Assembly: GCA_937915835.1 (NCBI GenBank)
Contig: CALGHA010000035.1
Span: forward strand, 1-64,000
DNA: 64,000 nucleotides
Reading direction: 5' to 3'
From: an uncultured Fretibacterium sp.
GTDB taxonomy: Bacteria > Synergistota > Synergistia > Synergistales > Aminobacteriaceae
The notes under the pieces were generated by a model. It ran no database searches. It was given only the letters and a program-made list of their open reading frames with translations, and was not told where the DNA came from. A program made the translations under genes and the position numbers. This document shows, piece by piece, positions 34,989-45,155 of this stretch (its first letter is position 1; each line of letters opens with the position of its first letter).

Positions 34989-36263
34989 TCACCACCTGAT
35001 GCGCAAATCAAATCGATAGCCAATTCCCGAGACAAATTGCGTATTATCAACCTGAGCAAGATTAGCCCGAGTCTCCCAAGCCTTACGGAAATTTAATACC
35101 GTCGTCATATCCGGAGCTACTCCCGTGCAGTCAATTCCTTCTGAATTATAACGGATAACGTCGAGTGTAACGTCAAGGCTTTGTCCATCCGTGAAAATGT
35201 CGCCTAAGTCAGCAAGTACATTCTCTAAGGGCTTTCCTTCTTGGGCTGTTCCTGTTAAAGCGGCTATTCTGTCACGGGCTAAAGAGACTGGATTTGCTAT
35301 TCTTCCTGTATGCTGAGGGTCAAAGACTTGTTTATAATAATTCTCTGAACGAGTACGGATTTCCTGAACCTGATTTTGAAGCTGATACCATCGCAATAAT
35401 CCTGCTGTGAGCATAATTACTCCGAAGATAAGAAGCCAGCTTGATACACGAGTTAATAATCTCACAACACGCTCTAAATCTTTTGCCCCTTCCAAGACCG
35501 AACGGGACAAATTCACGTTATTAATCCATGAACAAGTTTTTACGCTCTCACTGATAACCTCGTTAAATTCCTCGTCAACTTCATCATCGCCAGAAGCATA
35601 AACTACGAAATTTCCGCCCCGTTCAAGCTCCCGGCTCTTGCAATACGCGTCATACCAGGCCAATTCTTTTTTTTCGGTCGTGTCGTCAATCAATTTTCGC
35701 CAGCGATATAAAACCGGCTTATTCTTCTGCCACAAAAACGAGCAAATATTTTCCTCATCGATCCACATCGTTACGCCCGAACCGTCGTAATCTTCAAGCT
35801 GTGAGATAAACGGTAACGGAGCAGGCCAGATTTTACCTGAATTGGATTTGTCGTTGTTTATCGAGGGGATTGCAAGCTCATCGGGCGAAACGTACCAGAC
35901 TAAACCATTTGCACCTCGTCCGGTTTTCGTGAGAGTTACAGGGAAAATCTCAAGCTCTCCGGCAGCAGAAAACGGCAAAACTTGAAGCCTCAAAGCGTCG
36001 CGTATCTTCGTATTATTCGCGAAAGGGAATGAGAACTCCTCAAGCGATAATGACTTCATCGGCACTAATGTAATTCGGCCGCTTGAACCCTCCGTGAGAA
36101 TTTTTACGGCCTTGCGTGTTACTTCCTCATTCTCGCCGGTTTCCTCGTTTTTGATAACCTGCTTAATCTCTATAATTCTGCGAAATTCTGTGTCGTCAAA
36201 ATTTTCTTGTCTGGAACGGCTGAATAAATTAATTTTCTGTGATAATAAATCCTTAAGGCTCAT
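34989..36263 (-). CDS. gspL: GspL-like type II secretion protein
   Basis: The 424-residue protein has a large cytosolic part (about 1-265) with the actin-like GspL fold expected to hold GspE, one membrane helix (about 270-290), and a periplasmic ferredoxin-like domain. The start at 36263 (MSLKD) has GGGAGGA about seven bases upstream and overlaps the gspK stop by four bases. Confidence 0.78.
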   Translation of the reverse strand: MSLKDLLSQKINLFSRSRQENFDDTEFRRIIEIKQVIKNEETGENEEVTRKAVKILTEGSSGRITLVPMKSLSLEEFSFPFANNTKIRDALRLQVLPFSAAGELEIFPVTLTKTGRGANGLVWYVSPDELAIPSINNDKSNSGKIWPAPLPFISQLEDYDGSGVTMWIDEENICSFLWQKNKPVLYRWRKLIDDTTEKKELAWYDAYCKSRELERGGNFVVYASGDDEVDEEFNEVISESVKTCSWINNVNLSRSVLEGAKDLERVVRLLTRVSSWLLIFGVIMLTAGLLRWYQLQNQVQEIRTRSENYYKQVFDPQHTGRIANPVSLARDRIAALTGTAQEGKPLENVLADLGDIFTDGQSLDVTLDVIRYNSEGIDCTGVAPDMTTVLNFRKAWETRANLAQVDNTQFVSGIGYRFDLRIRW

Positions 36264-37192
36264 GCTTCCTCCCATCTGACTATCTGCCTCGTGATCTTGT
36301 CGAATATTATCATGAAAGCTGTTCCACCTTCGCCGTCATCATCGAGACAGTCTATCTTCATCATGCAATAACGGCTCTTGAAGGCCGCTATGTTCGTTAA
36401 TTGCGTTGAGGTCTTCGCGCTTGCTCCGGGAAGTTTTGTTAAGTCGTCGAGTTTCTCTAAAGGCTCTTCGGCTCGTGCTCGTGCTATTCTGTCAGCTAAT
36501 CCGTTGTCAAGTCCCGGCAATAACTCCATGACGTGAACGGGCGCGACATTGAGATTAATTCTTCCTTCACTGTAAATCGTGCAATAATCGCTTATCCCTA
36601 ATTTTCCTCCTGAACCATAAAGCAAATTCGGTGTAATGTCATTGCTCAGAATTAATAACTCGGAAATGTCATAAGGCCCTCGATTGATAAAATATTCTTC
36701 CTCGACACTTCCAACTCTGGCCCTTGTGTTCCTGTCGAGAAAGTCAAGCAGGAGATTTTCAAGCCCTTTTCTGTCAAGTTTTTCCCACATATTTTCCCAA
36801 GCGTCATTAAGTTCACGCCTCAAAGTTGTTCCGTCAGGTAAAAATAAAGTTCTCAGGGGAATTTTGTCATCGAGCGGCGTAATCTGAATAACCCAAATTC
36901 CTAAACCATCAATAGGAATTATGAACGGCTTGTACCATCTTTGAAGGGGGCTGTCATAGCTGTAACTATTCGAGATTTCGGATAAAATATTCATAACCGC
37001 GTTAGTGAGGACATGAGCCATGCTTCGATTGGTGATGTTAAAGCTCTCACGCCCGGCACTTCTTACCTGAGAACGAACGAACCATGAGAAAGCCGTTGCA
37101 CATGAGATTAACATTACGCCGAGCATTAATACACTCACAAGAACAAAGCCCTTATGTCTCTTACGGGAAAACAATAAATCTCTCAAGCTCAT
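36260..37192 (-). CDS. gspK: type II secretion minor pseudopilin GspK
   Basis: The 310-residue protein has a prepilin-like start KRHKG then FVLVSVLMLGVMLI, and a large head with the GspK pattern (YFINRGPYDISELLIL, NLNVAPVHVMELLPGL, ADRIARAR). GspK lacks Glu+5 of the mature pilin, consistent with the Ser here. It caps the pseudopilus tip with GspI and GspJ. It overlaps gspJ by 32 bases. Confidence 0.92.
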   Translation of the reverse strand: MSLRDLLFSRKRHKGFVLVSVLMLGVMLISCATAFSWFVRSQVRSAGRESFNITNRSMAHVLTNAVMNILSEISNSYSYDSPLQRWYKPFIIPIDGLGIWVIQITPLDDKIPLRTLFLPDGTTLRRELNDAWENMWEKLDRKGLENLLLDFLDRNTRARVGSVEEEYFINRGPYDISELLILSNDITPNLLYGSGGKLGISDYCTIYSEGRINLNVAPVHVMELLPGLDNGLADRIARARAEEPLEKLDDLTKLPGASAKTSTQLTNIAAFKSRYCMMKIDCLDDDGEGGTAFMIIFDKITRQIVRWEEA

Positions 37193-37817
37193 TTAATCCC
37201 CTTTCATTCTCATTTTGATTGTAGAAGCTGTTTTCGTCTTTATTCAACCGGCCAATCTTGATGTATATTCCTGAAGGCATCTGACCTCTATATTCTTTAC
37301 GCCTGTCGTCTTTGAGGGACTCTACAGGAATTTCCACGCAAAACTCATTCACTCCCGGCAAAACTAACTGGCCTTCTTCAGGATTAAGGCGCTCAACGTT
37401 TATTCCATTTGGCATTTGTCCGGGAAAAATCCAGCGATATAGACCCTGAATAATATTATTATGCATAATTCCTCCCTCTTGAATTTTGTAAACAAGAGTT
37501 CCTGAGGGCAGATTTTGTGCTGTCGGTGCCGTGCTCATTATCATTAAAGCGTCGTCATCGTAGCCGCCTAATGCCTCGTGATCTATTACTGTTATAACAT
37601 TTGAAGATAATCTCATGGCAGAAGATAAATCCCGAGCTATGAAATTCATAGTTCGAGATAATGCCGAAATGTCAGAATACTCCGTTTGAGTTTCAACTAC
37701 ACGCCTGACTGTAACAACGACAGGAGCCAATGCTAAAGTCGTGAGCATTCCCGTTAACATCATAACAACGAGAATTTCAACGAGCGTAAAACCCCTGCGA
37801 AAATTACTCGTCATCAC
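37161..37817 (-). CDS. gspJ: type II secretion minor pseudopilin GspJ
   Basis: The 218-residue product has the leader SNFRRG then FTLVEILVVMMLTGMLTTLA and a beta-rich head of GspJ size. Starts at 37817 or 37814 differ by one Met. It overlaps the upstream membrane glycosyltransferase gene by 14 bases. With GspI and GspK it forms the pseudopilus tip. Confidence 0.85.
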   Translation of the reverse strand: MMTSNFRRGFTLVEILVVMMLTGMLTTLALAPVVVTVRRVVETQTEYSDISALSRTMNFIARDLSSAMRLSSNVITVIDHEALGGYDDDALMIMSTAPTAQNLPSGTLVYKIQEGGIMHNNIIQGLYRWIFPGQMPNGINVERLNPEEGQLVLPGVNEFCVEIPVESLKDDRRKEYRGQMPSGIYIKIGRLNKDENSFYNQNENERGLNELERFIVFP

Positions 37818-39867
37818 TTCCAGGCCCGTTCACAAGCAAAAGTGCGTTCACAATACTTCCGTCCTCATTCTGTTGAGGTCTGCGGACTAGGTGATACGTT
37901 CCAGGCTTGAAGTAACTCTTAAGCTCACGCAAAACTTCTTCAACTTGATATCTCTGCGCTACGTTTAACAATTTGCTGATGTCCTCCGAATGAGGCTCAC
38001 GGTTGAAATGCCGCCATAAGATATTTAAGCCTCTCGCAGTCGCGTCCATGTCGTCGAGCTGTTCACCAACCTGCAAATAGTGGTAGCCTAAATTTCGCTG
38101 TGCTTCCTCACGAACAATCGGGTGTTTGTCGGCTTCTTGGAGATAATAAAGCTGTAATCTCGCGTCTTGAGTTGAGAGAGCTTCACGCAAAATGTAATTC
38201 CCGTAAATTCCGCTCCCGATATAAACACAGCCAGCAATCGCCGAAATTACACATGCAACACCAGCTAACTTACGCAAAAATTTATACTTGAGGAAGTCAA
38301 AGCTGAGATTAAATCTGAACTCCGGGAAAAACTCACGATTACACATCGCGAAAGCTAAAGTTATCCAGACGATATTCTCAATTCTATGGAATGGACGAGT
38401 GAAAATTCCCGCAAAAGTTACAAGCGAGACGAGAGCAAATCCCCAGACAGCATTACTATTCACAGTCCCGCGCTTTTTCTTGAATAGGCCGTATACAGCA
38501 GGAATTAACCAAGCAAGCCACATCAATATAAATAATATTCCGCCGATGTAGCCTCCTTCACAGAAAAACTGCAAGAACTCGTTATGAGCCCAATGTGTAT
38601 ATTGCCACGTGTACCAGTCCTCATGAATTGTCTGGAAACCGTAGCGCTGAGCTTCCATGTAATGCCATTTATATTGGCCAATCCCGACACCTTTCGGATG
38701 CTCACGCAACATTGCGAATGAAGTTGTCCAAATCCCGCGACGATTGCCGATATTCTCAGCGTTTCGGATTACGTCAGCAGCTTTGTCAACAAATCCTCCG
38801 GCTCGGCTTGAGTCCATCGAGATTGTGAAGACCGTAGCGAGAACGAGAATTACAGCCAAGAAACGAAGTACATAATTCCGGTCAAATTTCCATGCCGCAA
38901 ATATCAACAACAATATCAATCCGCCGAAAAGCGCGTAAGTTCCTGAACGGCTCGTTGAGTTCAACAATCCCCAGAAATTTATCGCCGCCAAAATTAATAT
39001 GCAAACAGAGAAATACGTTCGTTTATCATTGCCGAGTTTCCAAGCAAGAATAAATCCCGAAATTATGAACAAGCCGCCGAGAACTGCCAAAATTCCGCTG
39101 GGTTGGGTGAAAGCAAAACGAATGCATACGACAGCCAGCGAGATACTTATTGCCGGAAGCCAGATTTTTTTAGCGTGCTCCTTAGCGTCATTCTTCCAAA
39201 CGTCGAAAGCGAATAAATACACAGCTCCTAAACATGCTACAGCTTCCCATAACCCGAACATGTTTTGCTGAGCCGTATTGCCGATGTAATTTCCAGGCGT
39301 CGGAAGAATTATTGAACTGTACTTTATTAATCCCTCTAAGATTGTCCCCTGAAGAAAATTCAAGCTGTTTAAGTCCCTAATCTGAAGCTCAGCGAATATT
39401 ACATTAATTGCCGCGTTCAAACTTGCAAGGACTAAGACCGGACGAATTCCCCAGTCAGGAAACGACGCGACAGTTATAACGTAAAATGCCCACATTGTTA
39501 CGAAACAGACCATCTCAAGCGCAAAAGCTGTAGGCGAGAATAAATTCACCCAGAAAGGCTGTAATGTACAGTAAGCAAGAATTAACGCCCAGATTACGCC
39601 GAATAAATCAATCTTGAAATTAATTCTCTCTCGTCCGTAAAAAAATAATCTTACTCCAGCAACTAACACGGCGATTGCTACAGGAACTCCAGTTATTGCC
39701 CACTTCAAAATATGCAAGGTGTCAGCAAATCTTATTCCCGAGTAAATTAAGTTCGGAAGCGCAAGCGAAATAAACCATAAAGGAAGCAATAATCCAGCTG
39801 GAACTAACGGAAGCGATAAATCTTTAACGGGCAGATTTTTTTTCTCAAGCAAATTTTTCTTCTTCAT
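37804..39867 (-). CDS. O-antigen ligase / PglL-like oligosaccharyltransferase
   Basis: The 687-residue protein has about 12 membrane helices, then a large external loop with GVGIGQYKWHYMEAQR and the WAHNEFLQFFCEGG segment, the His/Asn-Glu-Leu-Gln pattern of the Wzy_C (WaaL/PglL) superfamily. The C-terminal 150 residues are helical and look TPR-like (LGYHYLQVG). Members either ligate O-antigen to lipid A core or O-glycosylate pilins. Its frame overlaps gspJ, so it is part of the T2SS transcript; this favours a pseudopilin or secreted-protein glycosylase (inference), but ligase activity is equally possible from motifs alone. Confidence 0.75.
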   Translation of the reverse strand: MKKKNLLEKKNLPVKDLSLPLVPAGLLLPLWFISLALPNLIYSGIRFADTLHILKWAITGVPVAIAVLVAGVRLFFYGRERINFKIDLFGVIWALILAYCTLQPFWVNLFSPTAFALEMVCFVTMWAFYVITVASFPDWGIRPVLVLASLNAAINVIFAELQIRDLNSLNFLQGTILEGLIKYSSIILPTPGNYIGNTAQQNMFGLWEAVACLGAVYLFAFDVWKNDAKEHAKKIWLPAISISLAVVCIRFAFTQPSGILAVLGGLFIISGFILAWKLGNDKRTYFSVCILILAAINFWGLLNSTSRSGTYALFGGLILLLIFAAWKFDRNYVLRFLAVILVLATVFTISMDSSRAGGFVDKAADVIRNAENIGNRRGIWTTSFAMLREHPKGVGIGQYKWHYMEAQRYGFQTIHEDWYTWQYTHWAHNEFLQFFCEGGYIGGILFILMWLAWLIPAVYGLFKKKRGTVNSNAVWGFALVSLVTFAGIFTRPFHRIENIVWITLAFAMCNREFFPEFRFNLSFDFLKYKFLRKLAGVACVISAIAGCVYIGSGIYGNYILREALSTQDARLQLYYLQEADKHPIVREEAQRNLGYHYLQVGEQLDDMDATARGLNILWRHFNREPHSEDISKLLNVAQRYQVEEVLRELKSYFKPGTYHLVRRPQQNEDGSIVNALLLVNGPGSDDE

Positions 39868-39879
39868 GTAATTTCCTCC

Positions 39880-41418
39880 TTATTGCATTAACGCGTATTT
39901 TTCGACAGGAGCAAAAGCATCTGAAAACGCCGGAACTTTTTCGTCAGGCACAAAAGGTTCAAGCCACTGATGAGATAATAAATCCGAAAATTTCGGCGAG
40001 AATGTCGGAGCTACACTTGAAGACGTTCCAACGAGAATTAAATTTTGCAGGGCATAAGCATATTTCACGTCGGAAGCGTTCGCAAGAAATATCATCATGG
40101 TCTCAAACGAGTTAGCGAATGCCTTATAAATCCCGTGAAAAACTCCTGATTTCGGCCCGTAAACCGAAGCTATGATGTTCACGATTAATGCTCCGTCAGG
40201 CTTGAGAATTTCCCGAAGTCTTGCAGCTGTCTCTGTCGTCGTCATCTGAAATGGAATAGAAATCCATGAATTGAACGTGTCCATGAAAATCGCGTCATAA
40301 TCATCGAAGCCGTCGCGTTTTGCCCGGTTTAAGAAAGTCCGAGCGTCCTCGTGAAAAATTCTCATTCTCGGATTATCCTTAAGCTCAAAATATTTTCGGG
40401 CCGTCTCTGTAACTCCTGGATCCAGTTCAACGACATCAATAGTAACATCGTCAGAATAATTCGCAAGAATGTAACGGGGAACGCAATATCCTCCTCCGCC
40501 TAACATCAAAATTTTTTTCGTTTTCGGCTTGTAATAAAATGCTAGGTCGTAAAATTTCGTATAAGAGCTTACGAGTTCCGAAGGATTATCGACATACATC
40601 ATTGATTGTGCGCTGTCAGGATCCGTAACTAATACTCGCAGGGGTCTTCTCGTTCTCGTTTTCTGGCCGTCGTAATTTTTTATCAACAAGTGATTATACG
40701 AAGTGTCTACGTGTATTCCTTCAAGCTGAAAGGGAATTCCCAACTTGAGAGCCTCATAGCCTCCCGCCGAAAGTACGCAGAAAACTAGAATTGCAATAAT
40801 CTTCCGCCAAGCTCCTGTGTAAATCAAAACTGAGAGAAGAGCTACGAGACTTGCTAAGAACATCAAGATTACGCCCGACGGGAATAACGAGATTAACACG
40901 AAACCGCCCATGAACGTCCCGAAAATGCTTCCTGCTGAGTTCAACGCTGATAATCTGCCGACGACTGAACCCGAAGAATTTACGTCCTGCATAGCTAATC
41001 TCGCAATAAACGGTGAGACCATCCCGAGTAAAATGCTAGCTGGCGTAAAAATTAACACAGCCGCAAAAACTGATGACATGTAGAGATTTAATGATAAACC
41101 TTGAAGACTGACGAGAATAAAATTACTTGCAAACGCCGTGATCGCTATGATTATCGCCGCGAACAATAAAATTCTTCCGAGTAATTTTCCCTCAGGCCTT
41201 CTGTCAGCCCATGAACCTCCGAGCCAGTTACCTATGCATAAACTTGTCATGATAATTCCGATTAAGGCTGTCCAGACGATTAAACTTGTTCCGAAGAATG
41301 GAGCTACAAGACGTGAACCAGTAAGCTCAAGTATCATAGTTGCCGCTCCACTGAAAAATGATGTTATCTGAAGACGAGGCTGAATTTTTCCCGTCTGAGT
41401 TTCGTTTTCGTATGTCAA
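39880..41418 (-). CDS. membrane-fused spermidine-synthase-like protein
   Basis: The 512-residue protein has six to seven N-terminal membrane helices (about 15-225) resembling half an MFS-like transporter. A cytosolic Rossmann methyltransferase-fold domain of the spermidine synthase family follows: KILMLGGGGYCVPRYI, VDVVELDPGVTETARKYF, and the DAIFMDTF site. Such fusions are common but rarely characterised; polyamine synthesis is unproven. The start is TTG with AAGGAG about 12 bases upstream, and a good promoter lies 120 bases before it. It is the first gene of the T2SS transcript, 12 bases ahead of the oligosaccharyltransferase-like gene. Confidence 0.8.
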   Translation of the reverse strand: MTYENETQTGKIQPRLQITSFFSGAATMILELTGSRLVAPFFGTSLIVWTALIGIIMTSLCIGNWLGGSWADRRPEGKLLGRILLFAAIIIAITAFASNFILVSLQGLSLNLYMSSVFAAVLIFTPASILLGMVSPFIARLAMQDVNSSGSVVGRLSALNSAGSIFGTFMGGFVLISLFPSGVILMFLASLVALLSVLIYTGAWRKIIAILVFCVLSAGGYEALKLGIPFQLEGIHVDTSYNHLLIKNYDGQKTRTRRPLRVLVTDPDSAQSMMYVDNPSELVSSYTKFYDLAFYYKPKTKKILMLGGGGYCVPRYILANYSDDVTIDVVELDPGVTETARKYFELKDNPRMRIFHEDARTFLNRAKRDGFDDYDAIFMDTFNSWISIPFQMTTTETAARLREILKPDGALIVNIIASVYGPKSGVFHGIYKAFANSFETMMIFLANASDVKYAYALQNLILVGTSSSVAPTFSPKFSDLLSHQWLEPFVPDEKVPAFSDAFAPVEKYALMQ

Positions 41419-41536
41419 AATTTTATTCAGCTCCTTTTATTTCCAATTTTAGGCCATTAATCAATAAAAACGTATCGGCGATTTTGGATAAAAACTTAGT
41501 GAAAATTATTCTGCTTTTTCCCAACGAAGACAGCAA

Positions 41537-41564
41537 AATATAACACGTTCTATTTTCTCGTCAA
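41537..41564 (-). promoter_or_regulatory. promoter of the type II secretion operon
   Basis: On the minus strand, TTGACG (41564-41559) and TATATT (41542-41537) are spaced by 16 bases, the best -35/-10 pair in the window. It lies upstream of the spermidine-synthase-like gene and would drive the whole operon to gspH. Confidence 0.65.
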
Positions 41565-41581
41565 AAATTTTTCGGCTAATC

Positions 41582-43033
41582 TCATTTCCTGTAAGTTCCA
41601 GGCACAAACAGTAAGAATACCGCGAACAATTCAAGACGACCTGCAAGCATACAGAACGAGAACAGCCACTTTATTAGCGACGGAAGCCATGCGAAATTTT
41701 CAACCGGCCCAAGTAAATTTAATCCTGGTCCGACATTGCTTAAACATGTTAAAACTCCGGTGAAGGCTGAGAGTAAATCTATTCCGAACGCTGTAGTGAT
41801 TAACGTTCCGACTGCAAGTATGAGCATATAAAGCACGAAGAATGCCGCTGAACTGTCCATTGTCCCCTTTGGAATTGGCCTGCCGTTCATTCTAGCTGTG
41901 ATTATTGCGCGGGGATGAAGAAGCCTCATAGTTTCAGTTTTAAGCTGACGACCGATTATAAGAAAACGTGAGACTTTACAGCCGCCTCCGGTTGATCCGC
42001 CAGAAGCTCCGATGAACATTAAGATTATAAATAAAAATTTCGTGAACTCCGGCCATAAATTATAATCTTCGATAACAAAGCCCGTAGTCGTCATCACAGT
42101 TACAACGTTAAAGAAAGTTCGGCGCAAAGTATGCTCAATGCTCACGAAAAATCCAGAGAGATATAACGCAATTGACATTGATAAAGCTGAAAATATCGTG
42201 ATACAAGCGTAACTTCTGAACTCCTCATCAGCGAGAAAATCATGAAATTTCTTCAATGGCAGAAGGAAATACAACGAGAAATTTATTCCCGAAGCGAACA
42301 TGAATATAATTATTACCCATTGGATATATGGACTTGTGAAGTAAGCAATTGAAGCATTTTTCGTTGAGAAGCCTCCGGTTGCAATCGTCGAGCATGAATG
42401 ACAAAACGCGTCAAACAGGCTCATTCCCCCCAGAAGCAAAAATAACGTCTCAAGCAATGTTAATAATACATAAACTCCCCATAATCGCATTGCTGTCTGG
42501 TGAAGTCGCGGCGTAATTTTCTCAGCTGTAACTCCGGGAACTTCAGCTTTGTACATCTCCATTCCTGAAACTCCCAAGAAAGGCAGAACAGCCAGGCTCA
42601 AAACGATAATTCCCATTCCTCCCATCCAGTGAGTTAATGAGCGCCATAATAATATCCCGCGCGGCAAAATTTCTATCTCAGTCATAATCGTTGCTCCTGT
42701 TGTTGTGAAGCCCGACATTGTCTCGAAAAATGCATCAGTGTAACTCGGCACTGAACCAGAAATCCAATATGGCAATGCACCGATAATCGAAGCCGTCAGC
42801 CACGAAAATCCCGTAATTCCCACGCCTTCACGAATGCCTATATGCGTACTCTTCTCGTTGGTCGAATAAACGTAGAATATAAAGCTCACGAAGAAGCCAA
42901 AAAACATTGACAAGGCGAATGCGCTTTTATCTGGAGCATGGTCATAAACGGAAATTAGGAACGGGAATAACATTGCACAGGAGACTACAAGGCTTATTAG
43001 CGATAAAACTTTGAAGACTACTCTAATTTTCAT
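41582..43033 (-). CDS. trkH: Trk potassium uptake protein, membrane subunit
   Basis: The 483-residue polytopic protein is a TrkH/KtrB-type K+ channel with four pore repeats: TTTGATIM at about residue 110, TGGFSTKN near 220, TTTGFVIED near 315, and SNVGPGLNLLGP near 430. GASGGSTGGGCK precedes repeat four, a mark of TrkH. It forms a dimer in the inner membrane gated by TrkA rings. The ATG overlaps the trkA stop by four bases. Confidence 0.95.
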   Translation of the reverse strand: MKIRVVFKVLSLISLVVSCAMLFPFLISVYDHAPDKSAFALSMFFGFFVSFIFYVYSTNEKSTHIGIREGVGITGFSWLTASIIGALPYWISGSVPSYTDAFFETMSGFTTTGATIMTEIEILPRGILLWRSLTHWMGGMGIIVLSLAVLPFLGVSGMEMYKAEVPGVTAEKITPRLHQTAMRLWGVYVLLTLLETLFLLLGGMSLFDAFCHSCSTIATGGFSTKNASIAYFTSPYIQWVIIIFMFASGINFSLYFLLPLKKFHDFLADEEFRSYACITIFSALSMSIALYLSGFFVSIEHTLRRTFFNVVTVMTTTGFVIEDYNLWPEFTKFLFIILMFIGASGGSTGGGCKVSRFLIIGRQLKTETMRLLHPRAIITARMNGRPIPKGTMDSSAAFFVLYMLILAVGTLITTAFGIDLLSAFTGVLTCLSNVGPGLNLLGPVENFAWLPSLIKWLFSFCMLAGRLELFAVFLLFVPGTYRK

Positions 43034-44415
43034 GACTGTTCTCCGAGTTCAGCTCCGAATAATCTCGCGGCTTCCGGCATCATCTCAGTGAGAGCGAACA
43101 AAATTACTCTGTCTCCGGCCAATAATTGCGTTGAACCGAACGGGACAAAGACATTATCACCGCGCTTTAATAATGCTACGACTACACCTTTCTTTAATTT
43201 TATCTGGGCTAAAGTTTTTCCGATTAAGCCGATATTTTCAGGCAGAACAACTTCGAGCATTTCCGCGTTAATCTTCTCAATCATCGAGAATGCCCTTGTG
43301 TGTTTCGGATAATGGACAAATCTTAGTATCAAGTTTGCAAGTGCTTCATTCGGGTCAACAATCGCGTCAACAGGCATGCACTGTGTCATTTCCTGATAGT
43401 CTTTACGCTTAACGATCGCAATTGTCTTCTTCGCTCCCATTCGTTTAGCAATCGCGCAATATATCAAGTTCAGCTCGTCTAAGTTCGTAGCACAGATATA
43501 TCCGTCAGCCTCGTCAATTCCTTCTTCACTGAGAACTCGTTTATCCGCTCCGTCAGAATTTATAACTAGTGCTTCACCTAATTCATCAGCTAAATGGGCG
43601 CATCGTTTTGGGTCTCGGTCAATCAATCGTAAGCTGACATTCCCAAAATCCCTTTTTACGGCTTGAGCAATCTGTGTCCCTAATTTTCCGCCTCCGACGA
43701 TAAATAATTTCCGAAGTATTACGCTCTCTTTTTCCGGCTGAAAAACTTTCTGCAACAATTCCGCGCTGTCCTTGTAAGTTACAACGTAGCAAATATCACC
43801 GGCTTTAAGCTCAGTAAATCCGTTTGGAACTCCTGAAACTCCGTCAGCATGCTCAACATGAACGAAGACTGCCGTCAAATCCGGGAATTTCGGGCGAATA
43901 TCCTTCAATGCCATATTAACGAGCGGGGATTTTTCGGAGATTTTAAGGGTATAAAGTGCGGCTTTTCCGTCTAATAATTCTGCCGCGTGTGTCGCTGAAC
44001 TTACCTCTAATAATCCTATAATCTCTCGTGCTATCGAACGTTCAGGCGAAATCATCATGTCAATTCCGAGTTTATTTCCCCAGTCAGCTGAATCCGTGAA
44101 CTCTAAATTTCTTGCGCGTGAAATTACATAAGGAACTCCGGCACTGTGAGCAATCCAGCATGAGAGCATATTAACTTCATCACGATTTGTACAGGCTATT
44201 AATAAATCAACATCTCCACTCGGTGTAACTCCTGCTTGAGCTAAAACTTGAGGCCTCGCCCCGTTCCCTCTGACAACTTGCACGTCGAGTTCATCATCAG
44301 CATTCTTGGCTTGAGCTTCGTCCTTCTCAACGAGGTAAATATTATGCCCCTCACCTGAAAGAGTTTTTGCGACACTTCGGCCGACTTCTCCAGCTCCAAC
44401 GATTACGATATTCAC
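43030..44415 (-). CDS. trkA: Trk potassium uptake regulatory protein TrkA
   Basis: The 461-residue cytosolic subunit has two RCK modules, each with a Rossmann NAD(H)/nucleotide site: IVGAGEVGRSVAK at the N-terminus and FIVGGGKLGTQIAQA near residue 235, each followed by a TrkA_C domain. It gates TrkH in response to nucleotide and membrane state. It lies one base downstream of the thioesterase gene. Confidence 0.95.
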   Translation of the reverse strand: MNIVIVGAGEVGRSVAKTLSGEGHNIYLVEKDEAQAKNADDELDVQVVRGNGARPQVLAQAGVTPSGDVDLLIACTNRDEVNMLSCWIAHSAGVPYVISRARNLEFTDSADWGNKLGIDMMISPERSIAREIIGLLEVSSATHAAELLDGKAALYTLKISEKSPLVNMALKDIRPKFPDLTAVFVHVEHADGVSGVPNGFTELKAGDICYVVTYKDSAELLQKVFQPEKESVILRKLFIVGGGKLGTQIAQAVKRDFGNVSLRLIDRDPKRCAHLADELGEALVINSDGADKRVLSEEGIDEADGYICATNLDELNLIYCAIAKRMGAKKTIAIVKRKDYQEMTQCMPVDAIVDPNEALANLILRFVHYPKHTRAFSMIEKINAEMLEVVLPENIGLIGKTLAQIKLKKGVVVALLKRGDNVFVPFGSTQLLAGDRVILFALTEMMPEAARLFGAELGEQS

Positions 44416-44416
44416 T

Positions 44417-45154
44417 TTATGCCTCCTTCTCCTGCCATATGAATAAGAATTCCGCAGAAGGTTTCTTTATTTCTGGTCTAAAAATCTTGCATGTGAAATT
44501 ATTTTTCTCGGGCTCAGAAATTTTCAGCGTAATATTCTCGCCGAGTTTTGCCCCGCTTCGGAATGACGCGCAAACTTTCTTCAGCTCATAATCCGCGAAA
44601 TTCACAGGACATTCATCATGAACCCAGCCGAAATAAATTGCATTGTTGACGTGAGCGTTGTAATCTAAATCGTGAAATCTAACGGGGAAATTCACACTTC
44701 GCAAAGTTTCATCGTCCGAAAATTCCGGAATGTCCTGAAAATCCGGGTTAATATCTCCTGTGTTTATCGTCAAAACTTCCGGAACATGAGCGGCTGATTT
44801 TACGGGCCTTCCTGTCTTAACGTCGACAAGGAACCATGAACTTTTTGCGTCGATTATTCTTTTACCGTCGGAAGCGTCAACCTGAAAAGCTCTCAGCATG
44901 TTATAGCCGTGTGATGGATCGTGAAAAGTCTTGATGATAAATTTTTCGTCAAGCGTCGGAAGTCTCTCAATATTAATCTCGTAGCGCGTCAATACCCAAG
45001 CATAACCGCGATTAAATAATTCCGTCGTCGTGCCCTCAATCTCATCAACTGCAAGCGTCGCCGTATCCTGAAAATAATCAAGCAGGCTGTGAAGTTTCAA
45101 CGTTCCAATCGATGAAGAACTTGACGGCATAACTGTAAATTCTTTCGTGTACAA
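44417..45154 (-). CDS. acyl-ACP thioesterase (FatA/FatB-like)
   Basis: The 245-residue protein is a double hot-dog thioesterase that frees fatty acids from acyl-ACP. It shows the N-terminal LLDYFQDTATLA helix, WVLTRYEI, and the second hot-dog with the Asp/Asn-His pattern in FHDLDYNAHVNNAIY, where the Asn and His are catalytic-site positions in the family. The start is TTG with GGAGGGG about eight bases upstream. It sits between hisD and trkA, with no obvious pathway link. Confidence 0.85.
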   Translation of the reverse strand: MYTKEFTVMPSSSSSIGTLKLHSLLDYFQDTATLAVDEIEGTTTELFNRGYAWVLTRYEINIERLPTLDEKFIIKTFHDPSHGYNMLRAFQVDASDGKRIIDAKSSWFLVDVKTGRPVKSAAHVPEVLTINTGDINPDFQDIPEFSDDETLRSVNFPVRFHDLDYNAHVNNAIYFGWVHDECPVNFADYELKKVCASFRSGAKLGENITLKISEPEKNNFTCKIFRPEIKKPSAEFLFIWQEKEA

Positions 45155-45155
45155 A

